64,000 nucleotides of DNA from KBS-96 sp964247975 (GTDB taxonomy: Bacteria; Acidobacteriota; Terriglobia; Bryobacterales; Bryobacteraceae): the NCBI GenBank assembly GCA_964247975.1, contig CAXTWH010000014.1:43197-107196 (forward strand). The letters are read 5' to 3'. Position numbers and translations under genes: made by a program. Below, in pieces: positions 1 to 8,332 of this stretch; the first letter of the stretch is position 1, and every line of letters starts with the position of its first letter. Below the pieces are notes generated by a model. The model saw only the letters and a program-made list of their open reading frames with translations. It ran no database searches and was not told the DNA's origin.

Positions 1-1
1 A

Positions 2-382
2 AAAGCGTTGTCCCGGTTTGATTCCGAAGGCCAGCGCCGCATGTCCGCTTTGCAGCCGGGAAGCCGCGAGAAACTGGAAATCAGCCCGAATCTCTGGGCC
101 GGCGTTGGTTTGGCGCGCGGCGGCGCAGGAACCGCTCTGGTCGGTGATCCCGAAAGCGTGGCGAAACGGATGCTGGAATATACGGATGTCGGGATCGAAA
201 CGTTTATCTTGTCCGGTTATCCCCACTTGGAAGAATCGTATCGAGTAGCCGAGCTGTTATTTCCCCTGCTGCCTATGTCCCGTTTCGATGCTTCACAAGA
301 AGAGCAAAGCTTGGAGCTAAAACGTAGATCACACGAGATTGTCGGCAACGAATTTCGAGTCGTGAAACAAGTTCTTCTCTAG
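2..382 (+). CDS. ssuD: FMNH2-dependent alkanesulfonate monooxygenase, 3' part only
   Basis: This is the C-terminal part of a TIM-barrel, luciferase-like flavin monooxygenase that cleaves the C-S bond of alkanesulfonates using FMNH2 supplied by a partner reductase. The frame is open from base 2, so the 5' end lies outside the window. The segment with LEISPNLWAGVGL, RGGAGTALVGD and FILSGYPHLEE matches the highly conserved end of E. coli SsuD, including the glycine-rich FMN-phosphate loop and the SGYPHLEE motif. About 125 codons are visible of the roughly 380 expected. Its TAG stop (380-382) overlaps by four bases the stop of the decayed receptor on the other strand. Whether the missing part is intact cannot be judged here. 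Confidence 0.9.
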   Translation, partial: KALSRFDSEGQRRMSALQPGSREKLEISPNLWAGVGLARGGAGTALVGDPESVAKRMLEYTDVGIETFILSGYPHLEESYRVAELLFPLLPMSRFDASQEEQSLELKRRSHEIVGNEFRVVKQVLL

Positions 383-3300
383 AAGAACAGCTTCAACGCG
401 AATTGCAGGACGCGCGGATCGGCAGCAGCCGTAATTTTTCCAAATGTGCTGGAAGCGGAAACCGTGGAATTCGGGTTGCTGAAATTCGCTCGGTTCTGAA
501 TGTTGAAAGATTCCGCGCGAAATTGCAGATACTATCTTTCCGTGAGATAAAAGCTCTTGAGTAAAGAAGCATCCAGATCGGCAAAAGTCGGCCCCCGCAG
601 GCTGTTCCGCCCGACGCTGCCGAGTGTTCCCAAAGCAGCCTGCGTAAACGCCGCTGTATTGAAGTACTGCTATACTTGGTTACTGCTGTTTCCTAAAGAC
701 GAGCTGGCCCTTTGGTCTGCATAATCTTTACCACGCCGGATAAAGATCGATCCGTGCCGCTCAAAACCGTAAATGGCGTTCCGCTGTAAACACTGGCGAT
801 AGTGTTCAGTTGCCAGTCATTCAACAGAACGTTTTTAAATCCTTTAAAGCGGAAATGCGGAAGCGTGTAAACGCCCGACAAATTGAAGCGGTAAGTTTGA
901 TCGAAATCGGTGGTCCGCGAGAACTGTTCAGGTTAAACGGATTATGCGGGCCAGGGTTGCCTTCCGTAGCTCTGGAAGTGTTGTCAATTGCTTTTGACCA
1001 GACAAAATTAGAAAGCAGCGTTAACCCGCTATTTACCCGTTTCGTGACGCTCGCTTGCAGCGAATGAAAAATGGAGTACTCGTAAGGAGAAGCAATCTCC
1101 ACCGCGCCCAGCCCAGGATAAAGCCTGCGCGCGTTTTCATTTGCCAATGTGGAACCAGGACCGTAAACAGCCGGATTCAACTGACGCGAACCGATGATGT
1201 CCAGCCCATGATTGCCCACGTAAGCCACCGACAAGGCCAAGTCTTTGCGAAGCTGATGCTTCACGGTGAAGTTCCAGTTTTGCGAGTACCCGGTGGGTGC
1301 GGTCGGGTCCAGCACGCCGCCTGCTACCGGCAAAGTAAAACGGTAGGTGGCAAACTGGCTGGGCGGAATATGCGCCCGCGGATAAGGCGAACCACCCGGC
1401 AAGTTTCCATAGGGGTTATCAAAACTTTGCGGCGATGGAATGTTGGTTGTGAAATTAGTCGGCTGCGTGGCATCGGTACGCTGGTACAACAACGCTGCCG
1501 GCGTTGTATAAAAAATTCCGTATCCGGCTCGAACTACCGTTTTGCTGTTGCCATTTATGTTCCAGGCAAAGCCGATTCGCGGCGCAAAATTATCCCAGTC
1601 TTTTTTCCAAACTGAACTGGGTATGCCGGCATCTCCTGGATACAACAGACCCGTAGGAACATTGGGAGCTACAGTTGATTTCACCCCAGGCACAAATGCC
1701 ACCAGCGTATGGTTCAGGTCAACAGGCCGAAGCCAAGGCTCCCAACGCAGCCCAAGATTTAATGTAAACTGCGAAATGGCTTTCCAATCATCCTGGATGT
1801 AAAGCGAGGGTCTGTCTTCCCGCAGATAAAAACTGCGTCCGTTGTCTTGTAAGAAAACCGAAGGCAATCCCAGATAAAAATCAGCCAAAGGAGAACCGGA
1901 GTTTGGAATTGCTGCGGAGCTTGTGCGCTGGCCGCTGAACGTAAAATCACCCGGCGTATACGAATAATCGTTGGCGTTCACGCGGTCGCGCTCAAACTCC
2001 GCTCCAAAGTTGAGCGTGTGCTGGCCCCAGATTTTCACTGCCGCAGCGCGATAATCGAACGAAGTAGGAATCTGTTGAATCGCGCCGCCGGAGAAGATGT
2101 TCACATAACCGGAAATGTTGGCGCGGATGCCGGGAAAGATACTTACGCCTGTGCCTAAAGGAAACTGCGCGCCGAGGTCCTGGAGAGATTGCAATCCGGG
2201 AGCCTGCGGCACTTGCGTACGGGCAAACCTTCCAAAGCTGGCAAAGAATGTTGCCGTTAAGGTAGGGCTGAAAATCTGCGTGTCGTTCAAAGTCAAGCCT
2301 TGATTACGGAATGAATTCGCGGCATAGAATCTGGCTGGCGCGTTAAAAGGACGCTGAAAATCGTCATTATCCAGAAAATAGCGGGTGCTGAAGTGATTGT
2401 TCGTTGTAATTACCTGGTCGATCTTAATCAGGTACTGTGTATCGTCAATGTTCCTGTTCTGCACCGAAATGTATTGGGTGCCGCTGTTCGGCAAAGGCAG
2501 GTACAAATTAGCAAGCTTCACCGCTAATGGATCCAATCGGCTTTGCGGAATGAGTTTGCCGCCGAACGGCTGACCGGTAAGCGGATCCACAATGATGTTC
2601 TTGATGCTTGAAAAGTTGCCGGTGCGCTGCGCCGCATTCGGTGTGGTGATTGATACCGGACTCGGCGCGGAACGCTGCGCTTGATCCTGCGCGGAAAAGA
2701 AAAAGAATGTTTTATCCTTCCTGATCGGCCCGCCGATTGTTCCGCCAAACTGGTTCAGCTTGAACGGCGGCCTGCTCAGTTGAAAGAAGTTACGCGCATT
2801 CAATTCCGTGTTGCGGAGAAATTCAAATGCTGTTCCATGAAACTCGTTCGATCCGGAACGGGTAGATAGTTGCACCAGAGCGCCTGCGCCGCCATATTCC
2901 GCGCTGTAAGACGACGATTGAATGGTGAACTCCTGCAGCGTATCGGGATTGGGCATAATCGGCACCGAATCAAAAAACGATTCGTGTAATTGCTTCCATC
3001 CAGTTGAAAATTGTTTTGCGTGGCGCGCAGGCCGTTCACCGTGATTCCGCGATTATCCTGCTGTCCTGATTCAGTTCCCACATCGGTAATCGCAGTGCCG
3101 GGTGTTAACGTGGTTAATTGCAGCGGATTGCGCCCGTTCAATGGTAGATCCTGCATCTGTTGTTCATTGATGGAAGCTTGCACGCTCGATGAAGCGGTTT
3201 GCAGCAGCGGAGCGCCTTCTGAAACTTCCACCGCTTGAGAAGTGCTGCCCACCAGCAGCTTGATTTGTAGATCTATTACTTGCCCAGTCAACAGATTGAT

Positions 3301-3588
3301 TCCTTCGCTCCGCTATGAAGTGAATCCCTCTTTAGTCGCTTCAAGCGAATAACTTCCGATCGGGAGATCAGGGAATTGAAAGATACCGTCCTGATTGGTT
3401 TGCAAGGAACGAGTGAGGCCGGTTTGCGCGTTTTTGCTGGTGACAGTTGCTCCAGGAATTACCGCACCGGTTTCGTCCGTAATGGTTCCGCCCAACCGTC
3501 CTGTGGCTTGCGCCATTGCTGATTTTGTAGCAATCATCAATAAGCAAACAACAAAAATGTGAAATCCCCAACGCCCAATAAACCGCAT
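379..3588 (-). pseudogene. Broken Oar-type TonB-dependent receptor with carboxypeptidase-regulatory N-terminus
   Basis: In its intact form this would be an outer-membrane beta-barrel receptor of about 1050 residues. Reading from 3588, one sees a signal peptide ending in MAQA, a carboxypeptidase-regulatory-like domain (GTITDETGAVIPGATV), a plug segment with LPLNGRNPLQLTTLTPG, TonB-receptor strands (RSGSNEFHGTAFEFLRN, FGGTIGGPIRKDKTFFF) and a C-terminal strand ending in LKLFF just before base 379. The frame is interrupted at least five times: an in-frame TAG at 3313-3315 (between GFTS and RSEGINL), a frameshift near 2965, another near 870, another between 693 and about 640, and a second in-frame TAG at 532-534 (YLTER*YLQFRAE). 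A ribosome-binding site (taggag) precedes the ATG. This many lesions, with neighbours intact, points to real decay rather than isolated sequencing error. Confidence 0.88.
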
Positions 3589-3783
3589 ACACTCCTACCA
3601 ATTTAGATTAAATTATTAAAAGTATACTATGCCTATAGAGTTTATTTTAATTGGTGTTTATGTTGAGTGAATACAGGTGACGGTGCGGGCTTCGCACCGA
3701 AGCTTGTTGAATGTTGCCACATGCATGCTTATGGAATTACGCGCTGAAGCTATGGTCAATCAAGCAAACCCGAACGAGGATAT
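3589..3783. other. Intergenic stretch with receptor promoter region and a hairpin
   Basis: The first 80 bases are AT-rich and lie upstream of the decayed receptor. On the minus strand a TATACT box about 18 bases downstream of TTAAAA could be its promoter, but this is only a pattern match. A hairpin with stem GGTGCG/CGCACC and loop ggctt lies at 3682-3698. It has no following T-run, so it is not called a terminator. No gene was found here. Confidence 0.35.
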
Positions 3784-3876
3784 TCCATTCCCGAGTTGGC
3801 CGAAGATGATTGGCGTGTGATTCAAGCCCTAAATCTGCAACGGCCCGTCTTCATCGGACATCCGATGGCAGACTAT
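3784..3876 (+). pseudogene. Remnant of an alpha/beta-hydrolase
   Basis: About 30 codons read like the region around the nucleophile elbow of an alpha/beta-hydrolase: EDDWRVIQALNLQRPVFIGH, followed by PMAD. Intact family members have a helix of the form DDVLRVLDAL, then a strand leading to GHSxAG. Here the catalytic serine position is proline (GHP), and similarity disappears on both sides, so this cannot be a functional enzyme. It is consistent with the other broken genes around it. The call rests on one short motif block. Confidence 0.5.
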
Positions 3877-3959
3877 GAGACCCAGCCCGTTGTCAACCAG
3901 AGTCTGCGCTTTTTTCCCTGTCTAGAAACATCCTGGTTCAGATACAGTCACTCCATCAA

Positions 3960-4685
3960 TCATTTGTCCCGGTCAGCAGATAACAAGTTTCCTCCGGGTT
4001 GTCCTGCTTTGTCGAACATCTGGAAAGTCGGTGAAGCATCACCTTTGAGCTGCAACACCGCACGATCCACGTCTTTGATGTCCTTCACGTGAATAGATGC
4101 CTCATTTCCTTTTGTGCCCATATACAGGCCAGTGACATTCCTGCCCGCGATGTCCGGCGCGTAGAAAGTCACCGTTCCGGCGAAGCCCGTCTTATCATCA
4201 ATCATCGCGCCCCACCCATCTTGTTCTGGCCGATCGAGGCCGAGCGATACCCGACCGTTCGCGAGATACACGAATCCACCGCGCTCGTTGCCTTTCGTAT
4301 CGTGGATTACGATCCCGAAACTTGGTGCAATACGTTTGGCAATTTTGCCATTCAGATTTGGATCCGGCGCCTCCCCAAGGATGAGGCGATCATGACCTTG
4401 TTCGTCCAAGAACACCATTGCTTCAGTCGGTTCGTCATGGCGCTTGCGTTCCTTGAGAACCGGAAAGGGAGATCCCAAAATCACGCGGGCTCGCCCTTGT
4501 GCATCCTCGATAATCAATCCCTGCGTTCGCAATATCGAAGAATCAGCCCTTGCTTCAATTGATCTCGTCGTGGCAAAGATGCCTACTACCGTAAGCAGGG
4601 CTATCTGAAATAGGCAAATTCGGCGAAAACGTCTGACCTTCTTCTCCAGAATAGAGATTCGCTGCTCGAGAAATATGTCTTGCAT
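3960..4685 (-). CDS. Membrane-anchored protein with repeated beta-strand (DxxGxxR) units, unknown function
   Basis: I do not recognise a named family. Starting at MQDIFLEQRIS (241 aa) there is a short charged, coiled-coil-like N-terminus (residues 1-20), one transmembrane segment (ICLFQIALLTVVGIFATT, about residues 24-41), then a domain built of repeated units of about 25 residues such as IEDAQGRARVILGS, LDEQGHDRLILGE, IHDTKGNERGGFVY and MFDKAGQPGG. The repeating D-x-x-G-x-x-R pattern suggests a beta-solenoid or propeller-like fold outside the membrane. Upstream in-frame starts at 4775 and 4712 are possible, but none has a good ribosome-binding site. The gene is intact among pseudogenes, which favours retention. 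Confidence 0.5.
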   Translation of the reverse strand: MQDIFLEQRISILEKKVRRFRRICLFQIALLTVVGIFATTRSIEARADSSILRTQGLIIEDAQGRARVILGSPFPVLKERKRHDEPTEAMVFLDEQGHDRLILGEAPDPNLNGKIAKRIAPSFGIVIHDTKGNERGGFVYLANGRVSLGLDRPEQDGWGAMIDDKTGFAGTVTFYAPDIAGRNVTGLYMGTKGNEASIHVKDIKDVDRAVLQLKGDASPTFQMFDKAGQPGGNLLSADRDK

Positions 4686-5123
4686 AAGGAACAACGTACT
4701 ACATTCCGCCATGCCGCTTAAGAGTCGTCCGCTACGTTCTCGCCATCCTTCCCTATGCACTCGTTGAAGAAGCAATTATTTCGGTGCAGGTTGGAGTTCA
4801 CATAGAGGGCACTTCTTTCTTATCGGCGACCTATCCAAATAACCGAGTTCTCGAAGGGTCACGGCGAGAACTTCAGACCCGCGCCCGCCAATAGATCGCT
4901 GGCCTAACGCGAATGCGGCCTAACTTCGAGTACAACCAGAGCAGAAGAACTGGCCACGAAGTATTTACGAAATGCAGTTGGGCTTGTGGTGACGGGAATT
5001 AATCGGAGCATCAACGAACACTGCGTCTGGATACAATTGCTATAACTTTGACGGCGAGAAAGCGAGTCTCGTCGAATCCGTGCCATTGATTGCATCACAA
5101 TCTCTCGCGCAGACATAAACATC
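4686..5123. other. Intergenic stretch, no convincing gene
   Basis: This stretch of about 440 bases separates the minus-strand repeat protein from the plus-strand GH32-like pseudogene. Short open frames occur on both strands, but none has a recognisable motif together with a plausible start site. It may hold more degraded coding sequence. I see no tRNA, terminator or repeat in it. Confidence 0.4.
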
Positions 5124-6137
5124 GTGAAGACATTTTGGATTTACATTCTTTCTTTTTTGTGGCTTTTTTCTTTTGGCGCAGTGGCTCCCCTTCGCTCTTT
5201 GTCCGAGGCGGCAGCTACTCACGGAACAGCGCAGCAGAAATCCAAAGATTCCGTAAATTTTTCTCCGATAGCCGAACACCCCCGATTCGGCTTGGGCTTT
5301 GGAGTTCACGGTGCCCGCACATGCCCAGTGGCGTGCGGAACAAGAATTGATCTCATTTGGCTCGGCGCATTCCGTTCCTCTTTCGGTCAGCGTTGTTGAA
5401 CAAGAGTCGACGCGAAGGCTGCAAGTGCAGATAACGACAACCTCTCACCAAGAGCCGTTATCCCTTGCCATACCGCTAACCATTCTCAAAACAGATCAGC
5501 GGCGCGATTTTCTGCTCCGGTATCTCGGATTCCGAGTCGATCTGTTTGCGGGAGATGCGATGCCGTTCTATCATGACGGCACGTTTCACCTTTTCTACTT
5601 GATTGATCGGCGGCACCATCGTAGCAAGTGGAGACTCGGCGCTCATCAATGGGCTCACCTTGCCGTCACCGACCTGATTCACTGGACCAGCTATCCGGTC
5701 GCCCTGCCTATTTTCGAGCAGTGGGAAGGATCAATTTGTACCGGATCTGTGTTCTATGACAAAGGAACATATTATGCCTTTTATGCCAAGCGAATGCCAG
5801 ACCGGACCGAACGACTAGCCCTGGCGCTTAGCAAAGACGGCATTACTTTCAGAAAGTGCGGCCCACCCCTGTTCAACAAGCCCCAAGCTCCTTTTCGGTA
5901 GGGTCCGAATCGCGATCCCTCGATCAGTCGGGATGGGAACAGCTCTTGATGCCGGTAACGGCAGCCCTCGCCGCCAAGCAAAACGGTAAAGAACAGGGAG
6001 CCTTAGAACAACTTGTCTCGAATGATCTGCGACACTGGTCTGCTTCCGACACGCCGTTCCTGGTTCCTGGCTATTCGCCGCAGCCGGAGTGTTCCGACTT
6101 GTTTTATCTCTACCGAGTCGGTGAAACAAAGCTGTAG
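5124..6137 (+). pseudogene. Broken GH32-like glycoside hydrolase (five-bladed propeller)
   Basis: A GTG at 5124 begins a good signal peptide (FWIYILSFLWLFSFG). After a frameshift near 5310 the frame continues with an N-terminal beta domain and then the GH32-type catalytic core: GDAMPFYHDGTFHLFYLIDR, GAHQWAHLAVTDLIHW and EQWEGSICTGSVFY. These recall the WMNDP, H-x-W-GH-A-x-S and FS-G-S regions of fructan-active enzymes. A second frameshift near 5895 leads to a frame with NDLRHW, PFLVPGYSPQPECSDLFY and a stop at 6137, far short of a full propeller. With two frameshifts and a lost 3' part it cannot make an active enzyme. Substrate (fructan or sucrose type) is family inference only. Confidence 0.72.
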
Positions 6138-6183
6138 CATTGGTTTCAGGGGCACAGCGAACCATCCGAACAGGAATAGATTT

Positions 6184-6699
6184 ATGGCTACCAAAGCGCA
6201 ATTTCCCTATCACATGGAAATTATCGATGGAAAGGAAAGAGAGAAGGCTTTGCCTTGCACGGAACACGCCCTTGTTCAGATACAGTTGCTGGAAGCCTTT
6301 CTCCAAGCGAATATTGCTGATCGTTATTTCATCATGCCGGAACTAAATGTGGCTTGCGGCAAAGACGGCCATGACTGATTGGTTCCTGATATCTCCATCG
6401 TTCCCCTGAAAGCTGAATATCGCGGCGTGGATCTTTTGAGAGGACCGGCCCTTGCGGTAGAAATTATTTCACCCGGACAGCCGTTTCTTGATCTATTGGA
6501 CAAATGCGAACGACTGCTCGACTGCGGCACCGGATTGTGCTGGATTGTTCTGCCGGAAAAACGAAAAGCGTGGCACTACGGTCCGGACCGGAAACTGAAC
6601 GAAGTGGCGCAACTCGCTTGGCCGCTGAATGAACCACTCATTTCCCTGCCGTTAGATCCTTTGTTTGACAAGTTGCACGCGCTGCGCAAGCTTGCGTAA
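6184..6699 (+). pseudogene. Uma2-family (DUF820) putative restriction endonuclease-fold protein with an internal stop
   Basis: Uma2 proteins are PD-(D/E)xK nuclease-fold proteins of about 180-200 residues with no settled function. The ATG at 6184 follows an AGGA box. The frame runs 64 codons to a TGA at 6376-6378 and continues in the same frame without a shift: VPDISIVPL, LAVEIISPGQ and LLDKCERLLDCGTGLCWIV are the usual PD, E and K regions. Only one lesion is present; a CGA arginine or TGG tryptophan codon turned into TGA would explain it. It may be a recent null, an allele fixed by chance, or an assembly error. Confidence 0.72.
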
Positions 6700-6918
6700 A
6701 ACGGAGAAAGCGGTTCATTTCCATTTATTATTCGTTATGCAATGTGGTACTGCAAGGCAGAGATTCAGGAAGAACAAATTTGTTGGTTTGCCGCACCAGC
6801 GCTCGTTTGCGCAGAAAACTTCAAACTTTCGAATTACTAATGCCCTTCCAAGTGTTCAATTGCGCGGCGAATTACTTCGGACTTTTAAAGCGAATTATAT
6901 ATCCTCCTTCGCAATGAT

Positions 6919-6947
6919 TTCAGGCTGGAAAACTGTTCCAGCCTGAA
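6919..6947. terminator. Perfect 12-bp hairpin between convergent genes
   Basis: TTCAGGCTGGAA, loop aactg, TTCCAGCCTGAA. The stem is perfect and GC-rich in its middle, 16 bases beyond the stop of the SDR gene on the minus strand and about 220 bases beyond the Uma2 remnant on the plus strand. The downstream T-runs are weak on both strands, so it may act as a bidirectional terminator or as an RNA 3'-end stabiliser. Confidence 0.65.
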
Positions 6948-6962
6948 TCGATTTGCCTTCCG

Positions 6963-7742
6963 TTACTGCGCTCTTGCCGCAGTCATCTGATCATTGAATT
7001 GTTGAAAGAATTTGTCGTATCCATCCTGCCCGTTTGCCGCAGCAAAGCGCAACGGATACACGCGTTTTACCAGAATTTCATGGGCATCAGGCTGCGTTTT
7101 CAGCAGTTCCATTGTTTCGGAGATGTACTCCGCCAGCGGCATGGCGTTCGGGTCACTGGCCTGGCGAGGTCCACCCAGTTCCGTTTGCACGTAAGGCGGC
7201 ACCAGCTCGATCACTTGTATGGAAGTATTTTTAAGCTGATAGCGCAGTGATTCCGTATAGGAATGAATGGCTGCTTTAGTCGCGCAGTAGGTCGGGCTCA
7301 TCGCCAGCGGCACAAAGGCCAGCCCGGATGAGACTGTCATGATGGTTGCGGCAGTTTGTTTGCGCAGCGTCGGAAGCAGCGCATCGGTAAGCCACATTGG
7401 GCCAAGCAAATTGGTTGACACCGTTTTGTTGTCAGTTGATTCGAGATTTTTTCCATTCAGCAGGTCTTCTGCAATCATGATGCCCGCAACATGGAAAACC
7501 GCGTTCAGCGCCGGAAAACTTTTATTAAGTTCTCCCGTTAATTTTTTAATGCTTTCTGGGTCCGATGCATCAACCGTAAGTGATTTCATTCCGGGATTCG
7601 CGGCCGTTACCTGGTTCAGCTTTGTCTCATCACGGCCGGCAATGATGATCTGGTTACCGAGCTTATGAAACTCCTCCGCGAGGGCTTTGCCGATGCCTGA
7701 TCCTCCGCCGGTAATCAAAATTGTGTTTCCGCTCATTTGCAT
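6963..7742 (-). CDS. Short-chain dehydrogenase/reductase, DltE-like
   Basis: This is a 259-residue NAD(P)-dependent oxidoreductase with a Rossmann fold. The N-terminal TGGGSGIGKALAEEF is the cofactor-binding glycine motif, and the catalytic serine and YxxxK are seen in TVSSGLAFVPLAMSPTYCATKAA. DltE-like SDRs are cytosolic and their substrates are usually unknown. The ATG at 7742 is chosen because AAGGAG lies seven bases upstream; a frame opening further upstream has no such signal. It is transcribed divergently from the HxlR regulator across 93 bases containing a strong dyad, a layout typical of a regulator controlling its neighbour. A perfect hairpin follows its stop. Confidence 0.85.
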   Translation of the reverse strand: MQMSGNTILITGGGSGIGKALAEEFHKLGNQIIIAGRDETKLNQVTAANPGMKSLTVDASDPESIKKLTGELNKSFPALNAVFHVAGIMIAEDLLNGKNLESTDNKTVSTNLLGPMWLTDALLPTLRKQTAATIMTVSSGLAFVPLAMSPTYCATKAAIHSYTESLRYQLKNTSIQVIELVPPYVQTELGGPRQASDPNAMPLAEYISETMELLKTQPDAHEILVKRVYPLRFAAANGQDGYDKFFQQFNDQMTAARAQ

Positions 7743-7789
7743 AGTTTTTCTCCTTGGTTCAATCCTACGGTGAACACAAACTAAAGGGA

Positions 7790-7814
7790 AGTAGGCACTT
7801 GAAAGTGCCATACT
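7790..7814. promoter_or_regulatory. Probable HxlR operator (dyad) in the divergent promoter
   Basis: AGTA, GGCACTT, two bases, AAGTGCC, one base, TACT: an almost perfect 25-base inverted repeat centred between the SDR gene and the HxlR gene. HxlR/DUF24 dimers bind such dyads with AGTA/TACT ends between divergent genes. The position just upstream of the HxlR ribosome-binding site fits autoregulation. Binding is inferred, not shown. Confidence 0.65.
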
Positions 7815-7835
7815 TACTAAAAGGAGAGTAATCTT

Positions 7836-8261
7836 TTGGTCAGCGCAATCCGGAATCACAAAATTTCTTCTCGCAATGAAGCACCGCACCCGACTCCACC
7901 CGAACAGACTGATCCCGCACTGGATTTGCTAGTTCGTGAAATCATCGGGCGAGTAGCCGATAAATGGACGATGCTCGCTTTGGAAGCGCTGGAAGAACAC
8001 GGGCGGTTGCGATTCACGCGCCTTGGTGAACTGATCGGCAACATAAGCCAGAAAATGCTGACGAAAACGCTTCGTCAAATGGAAGCGGATGGTCTTGTTG
8101 TGCGTACGGTATTTCCGGTGATCCCGCCCAGGGTTGAATATGAATTGACTGAATTGGGCCAAAGCCTCGGAGCAGCTTTCTGTGGCGTATGGACCTGGGC
8201 CGAGCAGCACCGGGAAGCTATTATGAACGCGCGAAAAGCATTCAACGAGCGCACGCCGTAA
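7836..8261 (+). CDS. HxlR-family winged-helix transcriptional regulator
   Basis: This 141-residue DNA-binding protein shows the family core: GRVADKWTMLALEAL, RFTRLGELIGNISQKMLTKT (recognition helix) and the wing with PRVEYELTELGQSL. The start is a TTG at 7836 with AAAGGAGAG eight bases upstream; there is no better ATG. Many HxlR/DUF24 proteins sense electrophiles through a cysteine just before the first helix, but here that region (TDPALDLLVREIIGRV) has no cysteine, and the only cysteine is near the C-terminus (AAFCGVW). Thiol sensing of the usual kind is therefore unlikely. It probably controls the divergent SDR gene. Confidence 0.88.
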   Translation: MVSAIRNHKISSRNEAPHPTPPEQTDPALDLLVREIIGRVADKWTMLALEALEEHGRLRFTRLGELIGNISQKMLTKTLRQMEADGLVVRTVFPVIPPRVEYELTELGQSLGAAFCGVWTWAEQHREAIMNARKAFNERTP

Positions 8262-8332
8262 CAGGCATTAGCTGGCAGAACCTCGATAAATACTAAAGAC
8301 ACTGTTTTTCCGCCTGAGTGCATCCCATAAGC

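Noticed and set aside
379..3588. Programmed frameshifting in the first Oar receptor
   Set aside because: Two in-frame TAG codons and several unrelated shift points without slippery sites point to decay.
4904..5122. A 72-codon minus-strand frame in the gap before the GH32-like pseudogene
   Set aside because: It has no recognisable motif and no ribosome-binding site; judged spurious.
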